Of a stretch of 64,000 nt of DNA, positions 43,190-53,288 are shown piece after piece. The notes beneath the pieces are model-generated. The model ran no database searches. It had not been told where the DNA came from and saw only the letters and a list, made by a program, of their open reading frames with translations. The translations under genes and the position numbers were made by a program. The first letter of the stretch is position 1; each line of letters starts with the position of its first letter. The DNA is from UBA2357 sp041678045 (GTDB lineage Bacteria; Pseudomonadota; Gammaproteobacteria; Burkholderiales; Rhodocyclaceae), in assembly GCA_041678045.1 (NCBI GenBank), contig JBAYOV010000011.1, forward strand, positions 1-64,000. The letters are read 5' to 3'.

Positions 43190-43363
43190 ATGCCGTTTGC
43201 AAGTTACGGCGGATCACCTGAAAACCACTTTCTGGCCACCCCCTACTTACGGACTAGTCCTTCATGTCGTTCCGATGGCGGATGCCCGGGCCGTCGCACA
43301 TTCCCTACAGTGTGCCCCAGTGACCCGCAGGGTCTTCCTGCCGAACCAAATCCGGGGGCGAAC

Positions 43364-44644
43364 ATGGCTTCACGTCGCACGCAACAACTGTCGGTGCTGA
43401 TCATGAGCACGCTGGCGTTCACCATGTGCTTTGCGGCGTGGATGCTGTTTGCGGTGATCGGCATTCCGATCAAGGACATGCTCTCGCTCAATGAAACCCA
43501 GTTCGGCCTGCTTGCCGCCACGCCGGTGCTCACCGGCTCGCTGGTACGCCTGCCGCTGGGGATGTGGACCGACCGCTTTGGCGGGCGGATGGTGTTCTTC
43601 GCACTGATGCTGGCCACGGTGCTGCCGATCTACCTGATCAGCCACGCCACCGAGTACTGGCAGTTTCTGCTGGCGGGCCTGTTCGTGGGGCTGGCCGGGG
43701 GCTCCTTTTCGGTGGGTATCGCCTACTGCGCGCGCTGGTTCGAGCGTGACCGGCAGGGTTTTGCGATGGGGGTGTTCGGGGCCGGCAACTCCGGGGCTGC
43801 GGTGACCAAGCTGGTGGCGCCAGTGCTGGTGGTGGCCTTTGGCTGGCAGTTCGTGCCGCAGGTGTTTGCCGTGGCGATGCTGGTGATTGCAATCGCCTTC
43901 TGGTTCTTCACCTACGACGACCCGAGCCACCGGGTGTCCTCGCAGGTGAGTTTTTCCGATCAGCTCAGGGTGCTCAAGGACCCCCGGGTGTGGAAGTACT
44001 GCCAGTACTACTCCATCGTGTTCGGTGGCTATGTGGCGCTGGCGCTGTGGATGACCAAGTACTACGTCGCCGAGTTCGGCATGGGGCTGGAGGTGGCGGC
44101 GCTGCTGGCGGCCTGTTTCTCCTTGCCGGGCGGTGTGCTGCGCGCGGTGGGGGGCTGGCTGTCCGACCGCTATGGCGCCCACAAGGTCACCTGGTGGGTG
44201 ATGTGGGTGTCGTGGATCTGCCTGTTCCTGCTCTCCTACCCGCACACCCAATTCACCGTGATCACCGTCGATGGGCCGCGCAGCTTCGAGATTCATCACA
44301 ACGTGTGGTTCTTCACCGCGCTGATGTTCATCGTCGGGGTCGCCTGGGCCTTCGGCAAGGCATCGGTGTTCAAGTACATCGCCAACGACTTTCCGCGCGA
44401 CATCGGTGCGGTGTCCGGCATCGTCGGGCTGGTCGGAGGCATGGGCGGTTTTCTCCTGCCGATCATGTTCGGGGCATTGCTCGACCTCACCGGGGTACGC
44501 GCCAGCGCCTTCATGTTGCTGTACGGCATCACCTGGGTGTCGCTGATCTGGATGTACTGGACCGAAGTGCGCAACCGCGACGTGATGGCGGTGACTTCCG
44601 GTCCGCAGGAGGCCACCGCCACAACGACGGCACGGGGCCGATGA
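43364..44644 (+). CDS. narK: Nitrate/nitrite transporter NarK1 (MFS)
   Basis: 426 aa from ATG 43364 (MASRRTQQLSVLIMSTLAF). Twelve membrane helices are visible. It has the NarK signature Gly-rich stretches GLAGGSFSVGIAYCARWF (nitrate signature 1) and GLVGGMGGFLLPIMFG (signature 2), and RLPLGMWTDRFGGR containing a conserved substrate Arg. Type-1 NarK is thought to be a nitrate/proton symporter that starts nitrate respiration. It is the first gene of the nar cluster, followed after 66 bp by narK2. Confidence 0.88.
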   Translation: MASRRTQQLSVLIMSTLAFTMCFAAWMLFAVIGIPIKDMLSLNETQFGLLAATPVLTGSLVRLPLGMWTDRFGGRMVFFALMLATVLPIYLISHATEYWQFLLAGLFVGLAGGSFSVGIAYCARWFERDRQGFAMGVFGAGNSGAAVTKLVAPVLVVAFGWQFVPQVFAVAMLVIAIAFWFFTYDDPSHRVSSQVSFSDQLRVLKDPRVWKYCQYYSIVFGGYVALALWMTKYYVAEFGMGLEVAALLAACFSLPGGVLRAVGGWLSDRYGAHKVTWWVMWVSWICLFLLSYPHTQFTVITVDGPRSFEIHHNVWFFTALMFIVGVAWAFGKASVFKYIANDFPRDIGAVSGIVGLVGGMGGFLLPIMFGALLDLTGVRASAFMLLYGITWVSLIWMYWTEVRNRDVMAVTSGPQEATATTTARGR

Positions 44645-44710
44645 GGGCTGTTCCGCTTTCCCCGATTTTTCGCCGGTTTCGCCGATCTTGAACGCTGAGG
44701 AGCAGCTTCG

Positions 44711-46324
44711 ATGAGTTCGAAAGGTTCGACAACACAGGCGGCCCCCGCCGCCCTGCAGGACAGGGGCGTGAATCTCGCCCACTGGCAGCCGGAGGATGAA
44801 AGCTTCTGGCGCACGCGTGGTGCGCGCATCGCCAACCGCAATCTGTGGATCTCGATTCCCAGCCTGCTGTGCGGCTTCGCCGTGTGGCTGATGTGGGGCA
44901 TCATCACCGTGCAGATGGCCAATGCCGGCTTTCCCTTCACGCCCGACGAGCTGTTCACGATTGCGGCCATCTCCGGCCTGTCCGGCGCCACGCTGCGCAT
45001 TCCGGCGTCCTTCTTCATCCGCATCTGTGGCGGGCGCAACACCGTGTGGCTGACCACCGCGCTGCTGATGATCCCGGCGACGGGGACCGGGCTGGCGCTG
45101 CAGGATACCGGCACGCCGCTGTGGGTGTTCCAGCTGCTGGCGCTGCTGTCGGGCATCGGCGGAGGCAATTTTGCGTGCTCCATGTCGAACATCAGCACCT
45201 TCTTTCCCAAGCGGCTGCAGGGCACGGCGCTGGGGCTGAATGCCGGCCTGGGCAATTTTGGCGTGACCACCTCGCAGCTGCTGATTCCGGCAGTGATGAC
45301 GGTGGGGCTGTTCGGTGTGATCGGCGGCGAGCCGGTCGCGCTGGTGAGGGATTCGGCCACGCTGATCGGCCGCATCGCAGCCGGCACGCCCACCTGGGTG
45401 CAGAACGCCGGTTTCGTGTGGCTGCTCTTGCTGGTGCCGCTGGCGCTGATCGGCTGGTTCGGCCTGAACAACCTGCTCACCGTGTCGCCCGCCATCGGCT
45501 CGACCGCCACCGCCTTCGGCCGCATCCTGCTGTTCTATGGTGTGGCGCTGGTGGTGTCGGCGATCGGGCTGTATCTGTACCTGCCCGCACCCAGCGGCCT
45601 TGGCTGGCTCTCCGGCAACGGCATGTGGTTGCTGCCGCCGCTGGTCACGGTGGGCACGCTGCTGGCCATGAAGGCTGTGGCGTCCGATGACATGAAGGCC
45701 GGCCTGAGCAAGCAGTTCGGCATCTTCCGCAACAAGCACACCTGGTCGATGACCGCGCTGTATGTGGTCACCTTCGGTTCCTTCATCGGCTTCTCGATGG
45801 CCCTGCCGCTGTCGATCACGGTGATTTTCGGCAGCCAGCATCTGTTCGATCCGGCCACCCAGGCCTGGACCCATGTGCGCAATCCGAACGCCCCTTCCGC
45901 GCTGATGTATGCCTGGATCGGCCCCTTCGTGGGGGCGCTGATCCGGCCGCTGGGCGGCTGGATTTCCGACAAGCTGGGCGGCTCCATCGTCACCCAGTGG
46001 ATTTCCATCGTGCTCGTCGTGGTATCGGCGGCAACCGGCTACGTGATGCACCTCGCTTACCAGTCGGCCACGCCGGAGCAGTACTTCATGCTGTTCATGG
46101 CGCTGTTCATCGTGCTGTTTGCCGCCTCGGGCATTGGCAACGGCTCCACCTTCCGCACCGTGGGGTATGTGTTCGATCAGGATCAGCGCGGCCCGGTGCT
46201 CGGCTGGACCTCGGCCATCGGGGCGTATGGCTCGTTCATTGCCCCAGTGGTGATTGGGGCGCAGATCAAGGCCGGCACGCCGGAGTACGCGATGTACGGA
46301 TTTGCCGTGTTCTACGCGCTGTGA
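44711..46324 (+). CDS. narK2: Nitrate/nitrite antiporter NarK2 (MFS), interrupted by TGA near the end
   Basis: 537 aa to an in-frame TGA at 46322-46324. The 18 codons after it (VVLNWWFYLRRNAYIRNP) stay in frame to a second TGA at 46379-46381, and they are what the end of NarK2 should look like. The body has about 12 membrane helices, IPASFFIRICGGRN, LSGIGGGNFACSMSNISTFFP (signature 1) and GAYGSFIAPVVIG (signature 2). Type-2 NarK is a nitrate/nitrite exchanger. The stop replaces a residue that in the family is often Cys or a hydrophobic residue. A point mutation, sequencing error or readthrough are all possible; truncation removes only the end of the last helix and the basic tail. Confidence 0.85.
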   Translation: MSSKGSTTQAAPAALQDRGVNLAHWQPEDESFWRTRGARIANRNLWISIPSLLCGFAVWLMWGIITVQMANAGFPFTPDELFTIAAISGLSGATLRIPASFFIRICGGRNTVWLTTALLMIPATGTGLALQDTGTPLWVFQLLALLSGIGGGNFACSMSNISTFFPKRLQGTALGLNAGLGNFGVTTSQLLIPAVMTVGLFGVIGGEPVALVRDSATLIGRIAAGTPTWVQNAGFVWLLLLVPLALIGWFGLNNLLTVSPAIGSTATAFGRILLFYGVALVVSAIGLYLYLPAPSGLGWLSGNGMWLLPPLVTVGTLLAMKAVASDDMKAGLSKQFGIFRNKHTWSMTALYVVTFGSFIGFSMALPLSITVIFGSQHLFDPATQAWTHVRNPNAPSALMYAWIGPFVGALIRPLGGWISDKLGGSIVTQWISIVLVVVSAATGYVMHLAYQSATPEQYFMLFMALFIVLFAASGIGNGSTFRTVGYVFDQDQRGPVLGWTSAIGAYGSFIAPVVIGAQIKAGTPEYAMYGFAVFYAL

Positions 46325-46448
46325 GTGGTGCTCAACTGGTGGTTCTACCTGCGCCGCAACGCCTACATCCGCAACCCCTGACCCGCAACCCCGTCCCGGC
46401 GGGCAGGGCGCCGGGCTGACGACAAGTGCTGTACATGGAGGATTCGCA

Positions 46449-49400
46449 ATGAGTCATTTTCTGGATCGCCTGACGTATTTCAGGCAAGCCCGGGAGCTGT
46501 TTTCGAACGGCCATGGTGTAGTGACCGGTGAAGACCGCACCTGGGAGGACGCCTACCGCAACCGCTGGGCGCACGACAAGATCGTCCGCTCCACCCATGG
46601 GGTGAATTGCACCGGCTCGTGTTCGTGGAAGATCTATGTGAAGGGCGGCATCGTCACCTGGGAAACCCAGCAGACCGATTACCCGCGCACCCGCGACGAC
46701 CTGCCCAACCACGAACCGCGCGGCTGTGCGCGCGGTGCCAGCTACAGCTGGTACCTGTACAGCGCCAACCGGGTGAAGTACCCGCTGGTGCGCGGGCGGC
46801 TGCTCAAGCACTGGCGGGCCGCACGGGCGGTGAGCAAAGACCCGGTGAGTGCCTGGGCCAGCGTCGTCGAGAATGCCGAGCAGCGGCGCGACTACCAGAG
46901 CCGGCGCGGCCTGGGCGGCTTCGTGCGCAGCAGCTGGGACGAGGTCAACGAGATCATCGCCTCCGCCAACATCTACACCATCAAGAAGTACGGCCCCGAC
47001 CGGGTGGTGGGCTTCTCGCCGATTCCGGCCATGTCCATGGTCAGCTATGCCGCCGGCAGCCGCTACCTGAGCCTGATCGGCGGAGTGCCGCTGAGTTTCT
47101 ACGACTGGTATTGCGATCTGCCTCCGTCCAGCCCGCAGGTGTGGGGCGAGCAGACCGACGTGCCGGAAAGCGCCGACTGGTACAACTCCAGCTACATCAT
47201 TGCCTGGGGGTCGAACGTGCCGCAGACGCGCACGCCGGATGCGCACTTTTTCACCGAGGTGCGCTACAAGGGCACCAAGACGGTGGCGGTGACGCCGGAC
47301 TTCTCCGAAGTGGCCAAGCTTGCCGACCTGTGGATGCATCCGAAGCAGGGCACCGATGCGGCGGTGGCGATGGCGATGGGGCATGTGATCCTGAAGGAGT
47401 TCTACTTCGACCGGCGCAGCGAGTACTTCGACGACTATGTGCGCCGTTACACCGACATGCCGATGCTGGTGCGGCTCACCGAGCGCACCACGCCGGACGG
47501 GCGCAAGGTGCTGGCGCCCGACCGCTACCTGCGGGCCTCCGACTTCGACAGTCAGATGGGGGCCACCAACAATCCGGAATGGAAGACCGTGGCACTCGAC
47601 AGCCAGGGCAGGGTGGTGGTGCCCAACGGTTCGATCGGTTTTCGCTGGGGGCAGGACGGCCGTGACGACGCCGGGCGCTGGAATCTGGAGCAAAAGGATG
47701 CCGCCAGCGGCGAGGACGTGCTGCTGCGCCTGTCCCTGCTCGAAGACGATGGCAAGGCGGCGGGGGCCGGGGAGCAGGCGAACACGCATGCGAATGCGCA
47801 TGCGGATACCGAAATCGCCGATGTCGGTTTCCCCTATTTCGGTGGGGTGGAAACGGCGCACTTCACCGCCAATCCGCAAAAGGGCGACGTGCTGATGCGC
47901 AAGGTGCCGGTCAGGCGCATGCAGCTGGCGGACGGTGAGCATCGGGTGGCGACCGTGTTTGACCTGCAGGTGGCGCAATACGGTGTGGCACGCGGCCTGC
48001 CCGGCGAGCTGGCGGTGAAGAGCTACGACGAAAACACACCCTACACCCCGGCCTGGCAGGAGCGCATCACCGGCGTGCCGCGCGAGCAGGTGATCACCGT
48101 CGCGCGCGAGTTTGCCGACAATGCGGACAAGACCCGCGGACGCTCGATGGTGATCATTGGCGCGGCGATGAACCACTGGTACCACAGCGACATGAACTAC
48201 CGTGGCGTCATCAACATGCTGATGATGTGTGGCTGCATCGGCCAGAGCGGTGGCGGCTGGGCGCACTATGTGGGCCAGGAGAAGCTGCGCCCGCAGACCG
48301 GCTGGACCGCGCTGGCCTTTGCGCTGGACTGGGTGCGTCCGCCCCGCCAGCAGAACTCCACCAGCTTCTTTTATGCGCACACCGACCAGTGGCGCTATGA
48401 AAAGCTCGGCATGGAAGAAGTGCTTTCGCCGCTGGCCGACCGCAGCAGCCATGGCGGCAGCATGATCGACTACAACGTGCGCGCCGAGCGCATGGGCTGG
48501 CTGCCCTCTGCCCCGCAACTGCAGACCAACCCGATCGAGGTGGTGAAGCAGGCCGAGCGGCTGAAGATCGACCCGCGCGAACATGTTGTGCGGGCGCTCA
48601 AGGACGGCAGCCTGCGCATGAGCTGCAACGACCCCGACAACCCGGCGAACTGGCCGCGCAACATGTTTGTCTGGCGCTCCAACCTGCTGGGTTCCAGCGG
48701 CAAGGGGCACGAATACTTCCTCAAGCACCTGCTGGGCACCAGCAACGGCGTGCAGGGCAAGGACCTGGGCACGCAGGACGCCCGGCCGAAGGAAGTGGTC
48801 TGGCATGAGCACGCGCCCGAAGGCAAGCTCGACCTGCTGGTGACGCTGGACTTTCGCATGAGCACCACCTGCCTGTACTCGGACATCGTGCTGCCCACCG
48901 CCACCTGGTACGAGAAGAATGACCTCAATACCAGCGACATGCATCCCTTCATCCACCCCCTGTCGGCGGCGGTCGATCCGGCCTGGCAGGCGCGTAGCGA
49001 CTGGGACATCTACAAGGGCTTCGCCCGCCGCTTCAGCGAACTGTGCCCCGGCCATCTGGGCGTGGAAAAGGAGGTGGTGCTCACGCCGTTGATGCACGAC
49101 ACCCCGTCGGAGCTGGCCCAGGCCATCGGCGTGAAGGACTGGCAGCGCGGCGAGTGCGATCTCGTGCCCGGGGTCACCGCGCCGTCGATTGCCGTGGTCG
49201 AGCGTGACTACCCGAGCGTCTACAAGCGCTTCACCTCGCTTGGCCCGCTCATGAAGAAGTTGGGCAATGGCGGCAAGGGTATTGGCTGGAACACCGAAGT
49301 CGAGGTTGACCAGCTGGCAAGCCTCAACGGCACGGTGCGCGAGGAGGGCGTGAGCAAGGGTTTGCCCAGGATCGAGAGCGACATCGACGCCACCGAAGTC

Positions 49401-50297
49401 ATCCTGCAACTGGCCCCGGAAACCAACGGCCATGTGGCGGTGAAAGCGTGGGAAGCGCTGTCGCGCATCACGGGCCGCGACCATACCCATCTGGCGCTGC
49501 ATCGCGAGGACGAGAAGATCCGCTACCGGGATGTGCAGGCGCAGCCGCGCAAGATCATTTCCTCACCCACCTGGAGCGGGCTGGAAAGCGAGAAGGTGTC
49601 GTACAACGCCGGCTACACCAACGTGCATGAGCTGATCCCCTGGCGCACGCTCACCGGACGCCAGCAGTTCTATCTGGACCACCCGTGGATGCTGGCCTTT
49701 GGCGAGGGTTTCGGCAGTTATCGGCCACCGGTGGACCTGAAGGCGGCCGACCCGATCCACAACAAGCGGCCCAACGGCAACCCGGAGATCCAGCTCAACT
49801 TCATCACGCCGCACCAGAAGTGGGGCATCCACTCCACCTACACCGACAACCTGCTGATGCTCACCCTGTCGCGTGGCGGACCGATCATCTGGCTGAGCGA
49901 GGACGATGCCCGGCGCATCAACGTGGAGGACAACGACTGGGTGGAGCTGTTCAACGTGAATGGCGCGATTGCCGCCCGGGCCGTGGTCAGCCAGCGGGTC
50001 AACCCCGGCATGGTGCTGATGTACCACGCGCAGGAGAAGATCGTGAACACCCCGGGGGCGGAGATCACCGGCGTGCGCGGTGGCATCCACAACTCGGTGA
50101 CCCGCATTGTGCTCAAACCCACCCACATGATCGGCGGTTACGCGCAGTTCAGCTACGGCTTCAACTACTACGGCACGATCGGCACCAACCGCGACGAGTT
50201 CGTGGTGGTGCGCAAGATGAACAAGATTGACTGGCTGGATACGCCCGTGGGCGATGAACGCATCAAACCCACCCAGGCACATGGAGAAACGCTATGA
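46449..50297 (+). CDS. narG: Respiratory nitrate reductase alpha subunit NarG
   Basis: 1282 aa from ATG 46449, with GGAGGATT upstream; the in-frame upstream extension overlaps narK2. It begins MSHFLDRLTYF as in NarG and has the His-Cys3 FeS ligands (HGVNCTGSCSWKIYV, later EPRGCARGASYSW). The Asp ligand to Mo lies in YDWYCDLPPSSPQVWGEQTDVPES. MNHWYHSDMNYRGVINMLMMCGCIGQSGGGWAHYVGQEKLRP is also typical. It binds the bis-MGD cofactor and reduces nitrate to nitrite on the cytoplasmic face. A low-complexity insert (residues about 435-455, ANTHANAHADTE) looks lineage-specific. narH overlaps by 4 bp. Confidence 0.95.
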   Translation: MSHFLDRLTYFRQARELFSNGHGVVTGEDRTWEDAYRNRWAHDKIVRSTHGVNCTGSCSWKIYVKGGIVTWETQQTDYPRTRDDLPNHEPRGCARGASYSWYLYSANRVKYPLVRGRLLKHWRAARAVSKDPVSAWASVVENAEQRRDYQSRRGLGGFVRSSWDEVNEIIASANIYTIKKYGPDRVVGFSPIPAMSMVSYAAGSRYLSLIGGVPLSFYDWYCDLPPSSPQVWGEQTDVPESADWYNSSYIIAWGSNVPQTRTPDAHFFTEVRYKGTKTVAVTPDFSEVAKLADLWMHPKQGTDAAVAMAMGHVILKEFYFDRRSEYFDDYVRRYTDMPMLVRLTERTTPDGRKVLAPDRYLRASDFDSQMGATNNPEWKTVALDSQGRVVVPNGSIGFRWGQDGRDDAGRWNLEQKDAASGEDVLLRLSLLEDDGKAAGAGEQANTHANAHADTEIADVGFPYFGGVETAHFTANPQKGDVLMRKVPVRRMQLADGEHRVATVFDLQVAQYGVARGLPGELAVKSYDENTPYTPAWQERITGVPREQVITVAREFADNADKTRGRSMVIIGAAMNHWYHSDMNYRGVINMLMMCGCIGQSGGGWAHYVGQEKLRPQTGWTALAFALDWVRPPRQQNSTSFFYAHTDQWRYEKLGMEEVLSPLADRSSHGGSMIDYNVRAERMGWLPSAPQLQTNPIEVVKQAERLKIDPREHVVRALKDGSLRMSCNDPDNPANWPRNMFVWRSNLLGSSGKGHEYFLKHLLGTSNGVQGKDLGTQDARPKEVVWHEHAPEGKLDLLVTLDFRMSTTCLYSDIVLPTATWYEKNDLNTSDMHPFIHPLSAAVDPAWQARSDWDIYKGFARRFSELCPGHLGVEKEVVLTPLMHDTPSELAQAIGVKDWQRGECDLVPGVTAPSIAVVERDYPSVYKRFTSLGPLMKKLGNGGKGIGWNTEVEVDQLASLNGTVREEGVSKGLPRIESDIDATEVILQLAPETNGHVAVKAWEALSRITGRDHTHLALHREDEKIRYRDVQAQPRKIISSPTWSGLESEKVSYNAGYTNVHELIPWRTLTGRQQFYLDHPWMLAFGEGFGSYRPPVDLKAADPIHNKRPNGNPEIQLNFITPHQKWGIHSTYTDNLLMLTLSRGGPIIWLSEDDARRINVEDNDWVELFNVNGAIAARAVVSQRVNPGMVLMYHAQEKIVNTPGAEITGVRGGIHNSVTRIVLKPTHMIGGYAQFSYGFNYYGTIGTNRDEFVVVRKMNKIDWLDTPVGDERIKPTQAHGETL

Positions 50298-51817
50298 GAA
50301 TTCGTGCGCAAATCGGCATGGTGCTCAACCTGGACAAGTGCATCGGTTGCCATACCTGCTCGGTGACCTGCAAGAACGTGTGGACCAGCCGCCCCGGGGT
50401 GGAGTATGCCTGGTTCAACAACGTCGAGACCAAGCCGGGCATCGGTTATCCCAAGGAATGGGAGAACCAGGACAAATGGAACGGTGGCTGGGTGCGCCGC
50501 GAGGACGGGCGGATCGAGCCGCGTCAGGGGGGCAAGTGGAAGACGCTGATGCGCATCTTCGCCAACCCGAACCTGCCGGAGATCGATGACTATTACGAGC
50601 CCTTCACCTTCGACTACGATCACCTGCAGTCGGCCCCGGACATGAAGGCCTCGCCCACCGCCCGCCCGCGCAGCCTGATCACCGGCATGCAGATGGAGAA
50701 GATCGAGTGGGGGCCGAACTGGGAAGAGATTCTCGGCGGGGAGTTTGCCAAGCGCAGCAAGGACAAGAACTTCGACGACATCCAGAAGGACATCTACGGC
50801 CAGTTCGAGAACACCTTCATGATGTACCTGCCGCGCCTGTGCGAGCACTGCCTCAACCCGGCCTGTGTCGCCAGCTGCCCGTCCGGCTCCATCTACAAGC
50901 GCGAGGAAGACGGCATCGTGCTGATCGACCAGGACAAGTGCCGTGGCTGGCGCATGTGCGTGTCGGGCTGCCCGTACAAGAAGATCTACTACAACTGGAA
51001 GAGCGGCAAGGCCGAAAAGTGCATCTTCTGCTATCCGCGCATCGAGGCTGGCCAGCCCACCGTGTGCTCGGAAACCTGCGTCGGCCGCATCCGCTATCTG
51101 GGCGTGCTGCTGTATGACGCCGACCGCATCGAGGCCGCCGCCAGCGTGGCGCACGACCGCGACCTGTATCAGGCGCAGCTCGACCTCTTCCTCAATCCGG
51201 ACGATCCGGCGGTGATCGAGCAGGCACGCAAGGACGGCATCCCCGAGGCCTGGCTGGAGGCGGCCCGCAAGAGTCCGGTGTACAAGATGGCGGTGGACTG
51301 GAAGGTGGCCCTGCCGCTGCACCCGGAATACCGCACGCTGCCGATGGTGTGGTACGTGCCGCCGCTGTCGCCGATCTCGTCGGCCGCGAATGCCGGGCAG
51401 ATCGGCGCCAACGGACAGATTCCCGATGTCAAGTCGCTGCGCATCCCGGTGAAGTATCTGGCAAACCTGCTCACGGCGGGCGACACCGCGCCGGTGGTGC
51501 GGGCGCTGGAGCGCATGCTGGCGATGCGGGCCTTCCAGCGCGACCGGCATGTGGAAGGGCGCGAGAATCTGGAGGTCCTCAAGCAGGCCGGGCTGAGCGT
51601 GCACGAGGTGGAGGACATGTACCAGGTGATGGCAATTGCGAACTACGAACACCGCTTCGTGATTCCGTCCACCCACCGCGAGTACGCCGAGAATGCGTTC
51701 AACGTGCGCGGCAGCTGCGGTTTCTCGTTCGGCAACGGCTGCTCGGAAGGGCAGACTGGCACCAGCCTGTTCGGTGCCGAGCGCAAGCGGACGATTCCGA
51801 TCAAGGCGGAGGTATGA
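50294..51817 (+). CDS. narH: Respiratory nitrate reductase beta subunit NarH
   Basis: 507 aa. Four ferredoxin-type clusters are carried by CIGCHTCSVTC, CEHCLNPACVASCP, CRGWRMCVSGCP (Trp in place of Cys marks the [3Fe-4S] centre) and CIFCYPR/CSETCVGRIR. It carries electrons from NarI to NarG. It starts in the narG stop and overlaps narJ by 4 bp, indicating translational coupling. Length matches the family. Confidence 0.95.
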   Translation: MRIRAQIGMVLNLDKCIGCHTCSVTCKNVWTSRPGVEYAWFNNVETKPGIGYPKEWENQDKWNGGWVRREDGRIEPRQGGKWKTLMRIFANPNLPEIDDYYEPFTFDYDHLQSAPDMKASPTARPRSLITGMQMEKIEWGPNWEEILGGEFAKRSKDKNFDDIQKDIYGQFENTFMMYLPRLCEHCLNPACVASCPSGSIYKREEDGIVLIDQDKCRGWRMCVSGCPYKKIYYNWKSGKAEKCIFCYPRIEAGQPTVCSETCVGRIRYLGVLLYDADRIEAAASVAHDRDLYQAQLDLFLNPDDPAVIEQARKDGIPEAWLEAARKSPVYKMAVDWKVALPLHPEYRTLPMVWYVPPLSPISSAANAGQIGANGQIPDVKSLRIPVKYLANLLTAGDTAPVVRALERMLAMRAFQRDRHVEGRENLEVLKQAGLSVHEVEDMYQVMAIANYEHRFVIPSTHREYAENAFNVRGSCGFSFGNGCSEGQTGTSLFGAERKRTIPIKAEV

Positions 51818-52548
51818 GCATGCACCCCAAAGACACACGCGGGAGCATTGCGCTGACCCTGCGCGCACTGGCTCACCTGCTCAACTACCCGGACGCCGGG
51901 CGCCGGGCGCAGATGGATGCGCTGGTCGAGGCGCTCGACCGCGAGGCGGCGCTGGGCGTGTCGCGCCTGGCCGAGCTGGGCCGGCTCATCGGCGCCCTGG
52001 GCACGGACGACCCGTATGCGTCCGAAGCGCGCTACATCGAAACCTTCGACCGGGGGCGCAGCACCTCGCTGCACCTGTTCGAGCATGTGCATGGCGACTC
52101 GCGCGAGCGCGGCCCGGCGTTGGTCGATCTGGCGCGCACCTATGAACAGGCCGGGCTGTACCTGGACGAGGGCGAACTGCCCGACTTTCTGCCGGTGGTG
52201 CTGGAGTTCGCCTCCACCCAGCCGCCCGCGCAGGCGGTGGCCTTCATTGGCGAGTTCGTGCACATCCTGAACGCGATTCACAGCGCACTGAGCCAGCGCC
52301 GCTCACCGTATGCGGTGGTGTTCGCCGCGCTCGTGGAACTGGCCGGTGAACCGGTGCGGGCGGTGGCCATCGAGCCGGAGGTCGATCTGGACGATGCCTG
52401 GCGCGAGCCGGATGCTTTCGGCGGCTGTTCGTCGGCCGGCCAGTCCCGGCCCGATGCGGTGCAACCGGTGCATCTGGTGCGCACGCCACGCTCCTCCACG
52501 CAACCCGCCCAGCCCCCTCAATCACATATCGGAGCAAGACAATCATGA
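51814..52548 (+). CDS. narJ: Nitrate reductase assembly chaperone NarJ
   Basis: 244 aa from the ATG in the narH stop. It is a TorD-family all-helical chaperone: ALTLRALAHLLNYPDAGRRAQMDAL, RYIETFDRGRSTSLHLFEHVHGDSRERGPALVDL and YLDEGELPDFLPVVLEF are the conserved NarJ blocks. It binds the NarG N-terminus and allows molybdenum cofactor insertion. The C-terminal 40 residues are Pro/Gln-rich and non-conserved. narI starts inside its stop. Confidence 0.92.
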   Translation: MSMHPKDTRGSIALTLRALAHLLNYPDAGRRAQMDALVEALDREAALGVSRLAELGRLIGALGTDDPYASEARYIETFDRGRSTSLHLFEHVHGDSRERGPALVDLARTYEQAGLYLDEGELPDFLPVVLEFASTQPPAQAVAFIGEFVHILNAIHSALSQRRSPYAVVFAALVELAGEPVRAVAIEPEVDLDDAWREPDAFGGCSSAGQSRPDAVQPVHLVRTPRSSTQPAQPPQSHIGARQS

Positions 52549-53276
52549 ACGCCTTCGAAATGTTTCTATTCCAGTACTACCCCTACGTGTGTCTGAGCGT
52601 GTTCGTGGTGGGCAGCCTGATCCGCTTCGACCGCGACCAATACACCTGGAAGAGCGATTCCTCGCAGATGCTGCGGGCCACCCAGCTCAAATGGGGCAGC
52701 ACGCTGTTTCACACCGGCATCCTGCTGCTCTTCTTCGGTCACCTGTTCGGCATGCTCACGCCGCACTGGCTGTACGCCCCGTTCATGGAGGCGGGCACCA
52801 AGCAGATGATCGCAGTGTATGCAGGCGGGGTGTTCGGCGTCATCACCTTCATCGGTCTGAGCATCCTGCTGCACCGCCGGTTCACCGACCCGCGCATCCG
52901 CCTGACCAGCCGCCGCTCAGACATGGCGGTGCTGATCATCCTGTGGATTCAGCTGGTGATCGGCCTGTCCACCCTGCCCAGCTCGCTGCACCATACCGAT
53001 GGCGAGTTGATGATGGCCCTGGCCGACGGGGCGCAGCGCATCATGACCTTCCGACCGATCGACCAGGCTGCGCTCGCCAGCATCCCCTGGCACTACAAGC
53101 TGCATGTGCTGCTGGGTGCAACCCTTTTCCTGTTGTTCCCCTTTACCCGGCTGGTGCATGTATGGAGTGGCTTCGCCGCGCTCACCTATGTGCTGCGGCC
53201 TCATCAGCTGGTGCGCAGCCGCCGGCTGAACCTGCCGGAAAACAGTCCGTTGCCGGTCGCCCGTCCGAAGCCCTGA
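52545..53276 (+). CDS. narI: Respiratory nitrate reductase gamma subunit NarI (cytochrome b)
   Basis: 243 aa with five membrane helices. Haem-ligand His residues appear in GSTLFHTGILLLFFGHLFGML and later in WHYKLHVLLGATLFLLFPFTRLVHVWS. It oxidises quinol at the periplasmic side and feeds NarH. Overlaps narJ by 4 bp; a peptidyl-prolyl isomerase follows after 12 bp. Confidence 0.94.
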   Translation: MNAFEMFLFQYYPYVCLSVFVVGSLIRFDRDQYTWKSDSSQMLRATQLKWGSTLFHTGILLLFFGHLFGMLTPHWLYAPFMEAGTKQMIAVYAGGVFGVITFIGLSILLHRRFTDPRIRLTSRRSDMAVLIILWIQLVIGLSTLPSSLHHTDGELMMALADGAQRIMTFRPIDQAALASIPWHYKLHVLLGATLFLLFPFTRLVHVWSGFAALTYVLRPHQLVRSRRLNLPENSPLPVARPKP

Positions 53277-53288
53277 GGAGAGAGGATC

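Noticed and set aside
43146..43363. FNR or NarL sites in front of narK1
   Set aside because: Only half matches to TTGAT-N4-ATCAA and TACYYMT were found; none is good enough to annotate.
46322..46360. Selenocysteine decoding of the narK2 TGA
   Set aside because: No convincing bacterial SECIS hairpin follows; only a 3-bp GGT/ACC stem is seen, and NarK has no redox role needing selenium.
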